Source: Keithomyces neogunnii (taxonomy: Eukaryota; Ascomycota; Sordariomycetes; Hypocreales; Clavicipitaceae). From it: a stretch of DNA of 64,000 nucleotides. Shown here piece by piece: positions 1-9,987 of this stretch (positions are counted from its first letter, which is position 1; every line of letters begins with the position of its first letter). The notes beneath the pieces were generated by a model that was not told where the DNA came from, searched no databases, and saw only the letters and a list, made by a program, of their open reading frames with translations. The stretch covers positions 2,852,001 to 2,916,000 of the forward strand of contig JAIOWQ010000002.1 in NCBI GenBank assembly GCA_020975405.1, written 5' to 3'. The position numbers and the translations under genes were made by a program.

Positions 1-172
1 CCTCCCTCCCCCAGTAATTATTTGGCGAGCCCTACTGGAATGGCTCCCTAGAAACCACCAAAAAATCAGCGCTGGGGGGGGGCACATGCAGGCAGATGGG
101 ACTAACGCTTTTCCCTCCTCGCCCACCCCCGGTAATTATTTAGAGCCCGTACCGGAATGGCTTCTCGAGCCT
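1..172. repeat. Imperfect direct duplication of ~55 bp
   Basis: Bases 1-56 and about 115-172 are two diverged copies of one segment. Both hold a C-rich run, then GTAATTATTT, then a stretch ending in GGAATGGCT. The spacing is about 115 bp, so the window may begin inside a tandem array or repeat. No coding function is supported. Confidence 0.5.
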
Positions 173-245
173 GGCTCTAAGAAAATGTTTGCAAACAACA
201 GGGAAGGCGAACGTACCATCGTATCGCACCCTGGAGTCGTATCGC

Positions 246-560
246 TCACTCGAGACCCTCTGGTGCCATGGCTCGGTTGAACTCCTCCCGCATCGCTAGT
301 ACTTCTCGATGCAGATCGGCAACTTCCCTTCTCAAGCGCAGCATCTCATTCCGTTCAAGCGTCGTGGCGTCCAGCAGGGACTTGACTTGCGCTGCAGTGG
401 CCGGTTGACGGGCGGCCCGGGATTCTTGACAAGCGGAGATGCGTTCCTTGACGGCCGGGAAGGACGAGCTGACGAGATGTAACAAGCGAAGGAGTCGGTC
501 CGTAAAACGAGAAAGATTTTCAGAACCAAGAAAGGTGAGGAACGCAAGTAAAAGCGCGCA
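246..560 (-). CDS. Possible partial helical/coiled-coil coding exon, unrecognised
   Basis: I do not recognise this gene. A minus-strand frame stays open from about 560 down to a stop at 246. It encodes a strongly helical, charged segment in which leucine and arginine/glutamate alternate (for example LRLRREVADLHREV near the C-terminus). That looks like a coiled coil rather than random translation. No ATG begins the frame, so it would have to be a 3' exon of an interrupted gene. Similar helical segments occur in the N-terminal parts of fungal STAND/NACHT proteins, but no diagnostic motif is present. It could also be a chance open frame. Confidence 0.25.
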   Translation of the reverse strand, partial: CALLLAFLTFLGSENLSRFTDRLLRLLHLVSSSFPAVKERISACQESRAARQPATAAQVKSLLDATTLERNEMLRLRREVADLHREVLAMREEFNRAMAPEGLE

Positions 561-1586
561 CTAAGCGCACGTACTGCTGACGATGGCGAGATCCATTATG
601 GTGACGATACGACTGGAGAAGAAAGGAAAACAGAATCCGACACGGAGACACGGGGCACGTTTATTTATTTTTCTTTGCACAGAGCAGGAGAAACTTCCTT
701 CCCGATTCACGGCGCGTTCTTGCCCAAGTAGCTCGCCTTGGCGACAGCGTACGCCCCTTGTCGCGCTTTCCATTAGCTGTCCCAACTCGCGTCGTTGGCA
801 GAGACTGCCAAATCTGCAGTTGTGAATTGCCATGACATTCGGTACTTGGCTGTCGCCATCAACGTTTGCTCCCATCGTCATGGACATTCTCCTTGGGAAT
901 AAGCGGATGCAATGGCTTCTACGTTCGCGTATCCCTTACGGGCTAGAGCTACAACTTAATGAGGGGGGGCGTGAAAACCCTCGAGGACCTGTACATGCGC
1001 TTCATTTCGGTCTAGACTGCCAAAGTAATCAAAAGTTTGTTCATGTTACTCATAATTTACCTAGTCTATTTAGCCTTTCTGACTTGGAGGATGTGGATAT
1101 ATGAACAGACATTATATGACATAGCATTACGGCCCATTTTATACAGACATATAGGTTCTTTAGGCTGAACCCAGCAGGTAGGCTAGTTTCACGAGACGCA
1201 ACACGCAAACACTTGCTGCCTGTACGCCATGGCGCCTTCAAGAGGGCCTCTAAGCGACCGGTCTTGGGGCAGCCAAGGAGATAAACCACGTGGGTGACTC
1301 CTATACGCATCAGTATGACGCTCATCTGGCAGGTTGCAGTGGCTCAACTTCAGTAGATCTGCTCTTGATCGGGATTAGTTTGTTCGGCTTTTGACCTGCT
1401 GGAAAGATTTTCTGTGCGTGGATTAGTTAATTACAAAGGTAGTTAAAGCATGTAAGCGCCCCCTTTATTCGTGCATGTCAATATATACAGACACTGATAC
1501 ATGTGCGTACCTGACTGCTATATGCCCTGTTGGTGCTATAATATGGTGCCTCCTATCACCTCTACCTAGATATATCGTCTAACCTT
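561..1586. other. Intergenic, no supported gene
   Basis: Only short overlapping open frames on both strands, without family motifs, start context or intron signals. From about 1330 the sequence becomes AT-rich, consistent with old repeat DNA leading into the LTR fragment. Confidence 0.5.
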
Positions 1587-1735
1587 TGTTACGAGCTGGA
1601 ATCCCTATATATGCATGTAGGGATCAAGGTAGTCAAGGCCAAATTAAGCGTATTAAGAGTTGCAGTATAAAATATATAAAAAGCACAAAAGTAAAACTAT
1701 AGTTCTAATATATAGATATATCTATCTAGTCGTTA
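1587..1735 (-). mobile_element. Degenerate LTR fragment (same family as 28870-29109)
   Basis: The segment starts TGTTACG and continues with GGAATCCCTA, a GTAGGGAT block, an AATTAAG block and an AT-rich middle with TAGTTCTA and TATCTATCTAG. These landmarks appear in the same order in the complete reverse-oriented LTR at 31359-31599. Alignment is lost after TATCTATCTAG, so the far terminus is missing or mutated beyond recognition. It has many C-to-T/G-to-A type differences, consistent with RIP decay. This is the most diverged of four copies in the window. Confidence 0.6.
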
Positions 1736-4700
1736 GGTTAAACCTTTCATATGCTAAGCTTGCCATGTCCGATTTCTCCTAGTGCAACGGCTCATGCCGC
1801 AAGTGCCATATTTCATTTCTAACACTTGGACCCTTCAAGCTTTCGCACAATGACATTCCAATTATCGCTGCTGAAGAGCTGGCTGAGAACTCGTTCGTTT
1901 GCTGAACATTGATTTACAGCACTTGCAGCAGCCATTCCTATATCATATCGGCTCAGAGTTATATCGTGATTATTCTATAAAGTAACAAATTAGTAAGTTT
2001 ATGCCGCTCAAGACCAAAGATGCTTTGGATATTTGTTCATGTCGCTTTTCAAACTTACATCATTACAAACCGCAATCAAAGCGTCGCCTAGGCATACTAT
2101 ATTCTTGCATTTTTTGGACTCGTCGCCCCAGGGGATTGTCACTCCTTCCTGTAGCTGGAGAGTTTTTCCGAGTAAATCTTGCACCGCATTCCTCGCGTCT
2201 GGAGCCACGGCCGGCACCCAGGTGTGACCCGCCGGGGCGCAAAGCGCGTATCCAAGGATACCAGGCGCCCTAGTGACATGGACATTATCCAGCTCGCCGT
2301 CGAGGCCGGTTCCTTTGAGAGCGAGTGCCTTGTGCGGTCAATCTTGTTAGAACTAGAAACCTAGCTAGGCATGGGAAAGGTCTAAACGTACCCAGGCTTG
2401 GGACTGGAGCAAAAAGAGCAGTGCAATTGCTTTACCAGCCATGGTGAAGTAGTAAAGAGAATAAATAGTAGTAGATTTGACTGTAGATGTTGTCGAGAGT
2501 CAACGGATATCAATTGCGGCTTGATATTTTCTCATAAACCACGAGAATGGCTTCCTTTTATAAGTTTGATATTTGGCGTATACATCAAGTTGTACTTATA
2601 TATAGATTTCCAAGCCAACTTATTCCTCCAAACCACTGCAAGGCCTCGCGATAAATCAAACAGACGATCAAAGAGGTCAGTCACACGCGCCACCCAACGC
2701 CAGTCATGGCCTGGACAGTAGCCAACATTCCATTGAGCGCGAGCACTCGGCGCTCATAGCTTCAACTTGGCCCGGTTGGTCGTCTTTGTCGCCGACTGTG
2801 CAGGCAACGTGTGGCTTCTCAACGCCATCAGATGAAAGATTTTCGGATGCACTTGCGCATGAAACCAAGACGGGTTTATTTATAACCCGGGCCCCTGAAA
2901 ATATCCCAACGCATGTGCAATGCTGGCATGGTGTCGGCTGTAGCCTCCAAATACAGTGACTTTTATGCTAGTATAAATTTGGCCTCGCCACACCGCCCAA
3001 GTAACCAACAGCATATATATTCTGGCATCAACTACCAAAGTTATTGGCATGTTTTTTAAATAGCATTAATTAAATTTACTTTTTTATTATAGTATCTACT
3101 AAAAGTGTATCTTCTTTGTTCCATGATTCGCCCAAGGCTGGTGAAACTGGAAATCAGTGGGCCAAGCAGCACTCATAGAGGTTTGAGTGTCGCACCAACT
3201 GAGCTTGTCATTAACAAAGGAAATTCGTGTGCAGTCGAATACTGACCACACCTCCATGTCGCACCCATGCATAAAGGTCGACCAATCATCGGCCACGCCA
3301 CATTTCTAGTGGTCGTTGACCCCTTATACCGGTGCGACATGAGCTTTCCCCTGACGCGTTGTGACACAACGTCCCAAATAGGCTCGTGGATTAGCAAAAC
3401 ACTCTACAATACTATATTTTTAGTTGCAAGGATTAACTAGCCAGTGCCAAGTAAAGGGGTTACCCAAAAGGTGATGCTTTCAACCTACACACCCAACGAG
3501 AATGTATAACCAGCTTCATAAATATTCGTTTGACTTGAACTAGCCTTGGCGGATGTTGTGGCCCTGGCTCAGTACTCAGACAGCTATTCTTGACAACCCG
3601 AAGAAGCTGATATACCCTTACCTACCAGGTAGAAAGGTTAAAAAGAGATTGAGCAATCTCACAGAATGCTAAATTCGAGAAGGCTATAAGTAGGACGATA
3701 TTAAAGCACCTGAGGTGGTGCTTCAAGTCAGCATTTAACATATCAATACGATGGCAGGTGACGTGGCAACTCCCAACCGCCGTGGTGCCGGTATGAGTGA
3801 CACCCACACCATGACAGCCGCATCATGCGTGTATTGACCGGCCAGGTATTACAAGGGTCGTGGAGACTGGTAGGCGGCAGTGCTTTCGTCTCTACAAAAC
3901 CAACCAGGAATAGCCATTGGTTGCAGACATCTATGACTAGAGGCGCCAATGCATCAAGGTGAGACGGTTGAACGCACAGAGCAAGTGCCGTTGTTACAGT
4001 CAAAGAGAGGCTGTAGTTTGCTTGAAACACGTCAGACGATTATTTGTATGGATGAAAAATTGGTGCATCTGGCTTTGTTTAGAGTCACTAGGGTAAGAAT
4101 AGCTTAGATGTTTAGCCCTGCCCCTCGCTGAACCCTACTAAAAACCATGCTTCTCTAGCCCATTGTATCAGATGCTTCCGTCTTTGCCCGCATCTCTCAT
4201 CGTCAAGCTGCTTGAGCATGGTGAATTTGTTGCCAAGTTGGTATGGACATGGTAGTTCCTGTAAGTGGAAGTGATTGCGAATCTCTACACGTGGAATGTC
4301 TCTTGGAGACACCACCCATACTTTTTCATTGCCGTGTTTCACGCCTTGGCGACTTGCCACTTCCTAGCAGGTTCCGTATATAGTCGAGGGGCAGAGATGT
4401 AAAGTCGCCAGAGAGGATCGCAGCCTCCATCTTCTTGTCCTGTTGGCGAATGTTTTCGCCGACATCCTAAAGGCTGGTGCTCATGGACTCGTCAAGAGGG
4501 TTAGATATAAAGAAAAGTCAAAGTCAAGGATGGCTGTTATTTGCTTAGTAGCCTTAAAATGGAATTTTAAATGTCGCTGTGACATGTCAATAGATGGCTC
4601 TTCTGAAATGGTGTATACATAATAAAAGTCTCCATGCATCAAGTTTCTTTGTGGAGGTCAACTTTACTGAGAATTTTCTCTTGCCCATTGGCGGCAAGGA

Positions 4701-4885
4701 ACTTTTAAATGCCTGCATTCACGCCATTACTCGTCCAACCCTGAATAAACGGGCTCTAGGCAGCTTCTTGGAGTTGTGCTTGCAATCTGCCGGCTCACCA
4801 TTCGGCGTATCCTTTCCGGAGAGACGATTGTCGCTTACAATTCGTCCATTAGAGTCCAATGTAAGTCCGCCAAATTTTGTAGCGC
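1736..4885. other. Gene-poor AT-rich tract
   Basis: Several 60-110 codon open frames occur (for example on the minus strand at 3099-3296, 3743-4030 and 4112-4360). None carries a motif I recognise, and none joins to neighbours through convincing splice sites. The minus frame at 4112-4360 reads somewhat protein-like (an IEVRNHFHLQELP-type stretch; actual residues VEIRNHFHLQELP) and could be a decayed gene fragment. I do not assign it. Confidence 0.4.
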
Positions 4886-4927
4886 GCATAGATCCTAGAC
4901 GCTGCACTTTCCAGGACCTCTGCAAAT
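4886..4927 (-). repeat. 42-bp exact copy of a segment of the downstream APH-like gene
   Basis: This 42-bp block is identical to 5403-5444, which lies inside the APH-like coding exon. It translates there to part of an EFAEVLESAASRIYA segment, and the same FAEVLESAASRIYA peptide is readable on the minus strand here. Flanking sequence is not obviously shared. It is either a remnant of a partly deleted tandem copy of the gene or a small templated insertion. Confidence 0.85.
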
Positions 4928-5212
4928 AAGGCTATAAGCGTCGGCGCTGTGGTTGAGCAAATCCTGCAAAGCCGCGGCCTCTCATCCTGGATGCACGGAC
5001 TGCCTTGGAACGGATCATGCATCTCCGGTAACTTGTTCCTTTGACCCATTACATCACTTAACATCTTGGCCAAAGCTCACCGCCCCTAAAATAAATGACT
5101 CAAGGATCTGGAGAAACAGCTACAAGTGTACTTTGCAACAGAGAACAATCAAAAGTCTGAACGGGGCGAGGCTAGATGCCAATGGTAGCGAATCCAGGCA
5201 CAACTCTGCGCA

Positions 5213-6548
5213 TCATGCGTCTGCCCGCTGAAGTTCCAGGCGTCTGTCACCGCCATCTACCAGATCATCTTGCCACTTGTTGGTCCACAGATTCTCGAGG
5301 TAGTATTTGGCTCTTTCACCATCGAAATTGAACGCCAGACGCACCATTTCACGAACCAAGCCCTCGTCTTGCTCCGGCGAATCTCCAAGCTTAGAGAAGC
5401 AAGCATAGATCCTAGACGCTGCACTTTCCAGGACCTCTGCAAATTCATTTTCAAGACGCACTCCTTGTACAAGTTTTGCCTCGGCTTCTCGGAACTTTCT
5501 GCAATACAGCTTCCTGGCATCGGCCTGTCGTGATATAGGCTTATGCGCGATATGCTGAGGGTCTTCTAGGACCATTTTTATCCTTTCATCTGGCCATAGT
5601 AATGGAAACGGCATCGGGTAGTGGTTGACTTGCCAAGGAGCAGTTTGGGCAAATTCCCAATCAATAATGGCCAAGAAGTTCAAATCTTCGTCCACTAGAA
5701 TATTCTGTGTGCCAAGATCCATGTGATTTAGGGAATATTTTACAGAGGACTCCTGGAAAAGTGTCGTAGACTGCACAATATCTAGGAAAACCAAGGCACC
5801 TAGTCTCCGGAAGTGTAACTGGCCTTGACCAGGACTGCTCTCATGGCAGCTCGCCCGGTATAAAGCCGCTTTACCAAGGGCCGTGAAGTACTCGACAGCA
5901 TTAGAGAAGGGTCCTTGTGACATTAAGCCTTCGGATGCAGCATAAGATAGCTTATTGATAATAGGTTCTCCTGTCTTCGTAATACCAGAGATTGACCCAA
6001 TTAGTGGATATGTCAAGGTTGCTAGAGACGTTTGAATCGCTGTCCACTGAGCCATGACATGTTCTAGTTTTACAAACTAGGACGCTTTAGAATTATGAAT
6101 AGTAATAGGACAAGGATTGACTTACAGGCAATTTACAAAGGTCCGGCACAATATCTTGCAGCGTGTTCCCGCGGAAGCCCTCTATTAGCATGTAAACAGC
6201 GCCAGCATTCGTGGCGAGCTGGGACCCAGGACCTTCGTAGGCATACACCCGAGGTACGACCACACTTGAGAGTCTCTGCCTTATGAAACGCATTGTAGAG
6301 ACCTCGCACGTGACTGAGTATTGTTCGTCCTCTTCACTCACTGTTGGTAGGGCATCAGGGTGGCGAGGCAATCGAACGCGTGCAATGATAAGACTGTCGT
6401 CCTCGGCGACTAATTCAAAGCAGATCCAATACTGCCCTGCGGAAAAGGGCTCACTGATGCTGACTTTCTGGCCTTTGATGAGCTCGGCATGGTGCAGGAG
6501 CACACTTTTGTCCAGTTTGGCAATCAGGTCCTCGAGTCTTTTCCTCAT
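5213..6548 (-). CDS. Aminoglycoside phosphotransferase (APH)-family kinase-like protein
   Basis: Two exons, 6126-6548 and 5213-6076, joined across a 49-nt intron (GTAAGT donor, CCTAG acceptor). The join is phase 0 and gives 428 aa. It restores the FVKLEHVMAQW segment that precedes the catalytic loop in this family. The Brenner-type catalytic loop HxDxxxxN is present (H259, D261, N266), and the DFG-equivalent acid is D280 in IIDWE. The N-lobe has the usual short glycine-poor form of fungal APH proteins. Members are ATP-dependent small-molecule kinases or choline/ethanolamine-kinase-like enzymes; most fungal paralogues have no known substrate, so drug resistance should not be inferred. Start: first ATG of exon 1. 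No stops or frameshifts, so it appears intact. A 42-bp piece is duplicated 517 bp away. Confidence 0.85.
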
Positions 6549-6745
6549 GCCGTTATATTCCCAACCTTTAAATGACGTCCATCGTTTGCTTGGGGCAAAT
6601 GCTGGCAGGTTGGGTCTGTGTGATGTTCAGTTTAGTGTGTATGAAAACGTGTAGCTGATGGGAAAAAGAAAAGGTTCTCGACCAATTAACTCGGCAGATC
6701 CTAGGTACTTGGTTGACCTGGTTGATACCGTCTCTGCACGTGACT

Positions 6746-7075
6746 GTGGTCAAGCCGCAACAATGGTCGCCATTGGTACTACAGCCGTTGCGGTAATGAC
6801 TGCATTGGTCACCATGCGGCAGCCCTTGTTAGCGCCGTCATTGAGCTCCCCAATGTTGTCCCGATTAGGCCTTGCGTACAGTCACAGAGGCAGCAATAAC
6901 GCCCTCCTGAACGGCATCTGCGGTTGCCGCAATGGTTTTGCTCTTGTCGCCACGTCGCGCAGTCTAGATTGTATCTCTGGCAGTACCTCTTCCAGAATTT
7001 CATGGATCCTTATCTGGTCTTCAGGCCGTAGGTTGGCTTGGAGAAAGTGCAGGTCGCTGAGGGTGGGAGATCGTC
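6746..7075 (-). other. Short degenerate coding-like stretch, unrecognised
   Basis: On the minus strand a frame reads a well-formed amphipathic helical segment (LHFLQANLRPEDQIRIHEI and following residues). It then runs into a different frame with an Ala/Thr-rich continuation and a stop. This suggests a decayed exon of a helical protein, perhaps split by a lost intron or a frameshift. No family motif is identifiable. It separates the APH-like gene from the argininosuccinate-lyase fragment. Confidence 0.25.
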
Positions 7076-7079
7076 AGTA

Positions 7080-7505
7080 GGCGGTGCTGTAGATTGTTTT
7101 GGACATCTCGCTGGTTTGATGATGACAATCAAGGCTTTATCTTCTACCTACAATAAATATCTTCAGGAGAGCTGGAACCTCTGCTAGATCATGTCAAGAC
7201 TATCTCTGATAGCTTACAGATCGCAATTAGTATTCTCTCTACACTGAGTATTCAATCAGAGCGGATGCTAGCTGCACTAGATTCAACTCTTCTTGCTACC
7301 GATATTGCTAATTTTTTAGTTAGAAAAGATGTACCTTTTCGCGGACCACATCACATCTCAGGACGAGTAGTTGCAAAGAGCGAGGAGCCAGGTGTTCCAA
7401 TGGACCAACTTTCGCTGGAACAATTGAAGGCTATTGATGATCGATTCACAGATGAGATTATGGATATTTTCAAGTATGAGAAAAGTGTGGAATCGAGGCC
7501 AGTTA
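7080..7505 (+). pseudogene. Argininosuccinate lyase C-terminal fragment, frameshifted
   Basis: The plus strand reads FGHLAGLMMTIKALSSTYNK and then, in another frame, EPLLDHVKTISDSLQIA, SERMLAALDSTLLATD, HHISGRVVA and LSLEQLKAIDDRF. These are the ordered C-terminal landmarks of argininosuccinate lyase (fumarase/aspartase superfamily, last step of arginine synthesis). The first two-thirds of the enzyme are absent, including the GSSxMPxKKNP signature loop. A one-base deletion near 7171-7175 shifts the frame, and homology ends in the ESRPVR region. This is a 5'-truncated pseudogene, not a working enzyme; a functional copy would have to lie elsewhere. The fragment is fairly well conserved, so the duplication seems not very old. 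Confidence 0.8.
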
Positions 7506-8975
7506 GAGCAGATCAAAGTCCTTTGAGCTATGTCAAGTTAGGCGTTGGACATGGCAGTCGCTACAACCACGACATGAAGCAATTGATGAATTGGAAGTAC
7601 CCTGCCTGTATTGCAACCAGTGTCACGGACCCAAGTCACGTAGGAGTCTATCGCCAGAGAGTGAGGTGGCGGACACCATGCATAGGTGGCGATCGCGTAG
7701 TGTGCCACAAGACTAGGCCTCCTTCCAAACAATGAAGCCACTGAAGATGTTGATTCCTGACCTTCAAACTACTAGTAGAAGCCCGAATCATCCTTTTTGG
7801 AGGTGCGTCCCTGTGCCCTTCCTCTAGTGGCAGATGGCCCAAGATCATATATAGTAGGAAGGTCAAGTTGACGGGCTTCTGCGAGGATCTTTTGCCAGCT
7901 TGTTATGCAAACCTCAATCTTGACCCTGTTAGGTGCCTTGAGGGTTGACTTGTACCTAGCAAGGACCTGTTTTCAAGCTCCCAATTGGTGGGCGGAGTTG
8001 CTTGGCAATATTTATTTCGGTGCTATTAAATTATGATAGCTGCTAATAGTCTGAGTAATATATTGTTAAATGCTATAAAGAGCAATCTAGTGGCTATAAT
8101 AGGTCCATAGTTATATATAATACCTAGCAGTTAAAAACTTAAGCATTTAACTTCTCATTTAATAACTTGGAAATACTAGCAATTAGTAGATCAATATCGC
8201 TAATTTAGGGCTCTTCCGGACAGGATAGAGCCGGCTTGTTAGGGACATCGGGCCAAGATAGGCCCAGATGCCCTGGTTGACCGTGAATTTCTTGATAATT
8301 GCAATCCCCTGCTTCCAGTTTGTTGAACCTTGGGACCGTCAATATCCATAGTGATAAAGGTAGCAATTGAAGATGTAGAATGCAGCAAGAAGATGTAAAA
8401 AAATCATAACTACTACGGATATTGCCTACTAATAGATGTGCTTGATAGTGGAATTGGTCCTTGATTAAAGCCATCTAGATGGGAAATACGTCGCCATATA
8501 TAGATAACTTCGAAGTCGTTGCTTTTCTAATAATTGTTTCTTCGATCTTGTGACCTTCCTTTACGGGCGTTGGTGCGATTGACCCGGCAAGGCGACCACG
8601 GGACATATCGAGGGATTTGACATGCTCGTTGACATATCTCGTCACATTTTGCTTCTCCCCAAGACGTTATTAGGTAGCTGCTATCGCCTTTAAAGACCTG
8701 CGATGCAACTACACTAAATCTACTTTCCTACCTTGACAAAAAGTACCGACGTGGTAGCTTAACGCGAAAATAAAGTCATTATTCTTGCAGCTATTGGGCA
8801 TTTGCTGATCCTATATACAGGAGCTACGGACCACTTGTTTTTCCAATGCTACCCTCACTATTAATTAGCTACATGGCCAGGATCAAGAACCACAGAGGGA
8901 GGAGATAGATCTGCAGCATGTTAGTATAAATTGGTCCCTAGTGGCATTTATGCAAACTACTTTATATAGTCTTTC
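7506..8975. other. Intergenic AT-rich tract, no gene
   Basis: No open frame with recognisable domains. From about 8000 the sequence is rich in TA and has many stops in all frames, as expected of RIP-mutated repeat DNA. Confidence 0.5.
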
Positions 8976-9340
8976 CAGTCCCATGTTTCACGGCCCACTG
9001 GATTTTATGCCGCTGGCTGGCCAAACAACCAGCGCCAACCTGCAAATAATTAGGGGTGAGTAGTGGTAGGGGGTGCCCATGTTATAATAATAAACCAGTT
9101 TCAGGTGCATGGCCGGCGCCAGCTCTGTAGGTCTGTTTACTAATACCGTGCTATATAGAGGCAAACCGTGATCCTCCTACACTAATACTAGGTTCATTAT
9201 CCTCTAGAAACGGCACGCCGTGTCCTCTATTTATGGCAGTGCGCTCCTTAATATCTAGAGGCAGTGAAACCTCGGAGAAGGCTTACCGGGATCCTAAGCT
9301 TTCCAGCGGATGTGGTCGTATGTGATGAGTTGAATTCGAA
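8976..9340. repeat. Dispersed repeat A, copy 1 (RIP-diverged)
   Basis: The left block contains CGGCCCACTGGA, a GGCTGGCCAA stretch and CAGCGCCAACCTGCAAAT. The right block contains GGATCCTAAG and GGATGTGGTCGTATGTGATG. Both blocks recur in the same order and at similar spacing at 38098-38425, and the left block alone recurs at 15085-15225. The differences are mainly transitions. No open frame or terminal repeat was identified, so the class (LTR, SINE-like or MITE) is unknown. Confidence 0.65.
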
Positions 9341-9987
9341 CAGTGGCATTATTCTCAACCCTGCAATACAAAGCCGTCAGCCACAATAGTAGAGGGCAGA
9401 CAGATGGCAGCCCTCCTTTTCTTGTCTTCTTTTCACTAGCTTAGGGTATAGGGTGTTGATAATTGTCGTAATCGCTCTGTCAGTGGTTAAATACTGGCTT
9501 CTCGGTTGTACAGAGGCAGGGAGACAGACAGGTTTCGACTCCCTCCACCGCTATCTAGCAGTAGTTTGGCAAGCACCACGAGACCTAGTAGTCCGCGTGC
9601 CAGTCAATATATCTAGCCTTGTCTACAAAATGGGGAGGTTGGTTGGCCCGCCACCTAGTTGTGCGTTGGCAGACGTCTTGATATATCCGTTGACAGTTGG
9701 CTAGTATTTACAATTCCAAGCAAGATTTGGTTGCGATGCTGTCATTGGCTATAGCTTGTAGGCTTCATACGCGACTTGGATTGGTGTGGATGGTAGATAC
9801 AAGACGAGGAATTTTGCAGCAAAAGAATCAAACGACGTGTGTAACTTATGGTCATGGTAGGTTTCATGAGAAGTTGCCGTGGCATCCAATGCCGTTCGCT
9901 CTACGGCAGTGATGCTACTCTCTGAGATGGGGAAGCTCATTCGACGAGCTGCCCATTTGTCCTCCAAATGGGACGGCAATGCAACAC
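9341..9987. other. Intergenic, downstream of the large GTPase gene
   Basis: Nothing recognisable. It contains the 3' flank and presumably the polyadenylation region of the minus-strand gene ending at 9988. Confidence 0.5.

Noticed and set aside
3743..4360. Two adjacent minus-strand frames as a possible two-exon gene
   Set aside because: No phase-compatible splice sites were found to join them, and no family match is recognisable.
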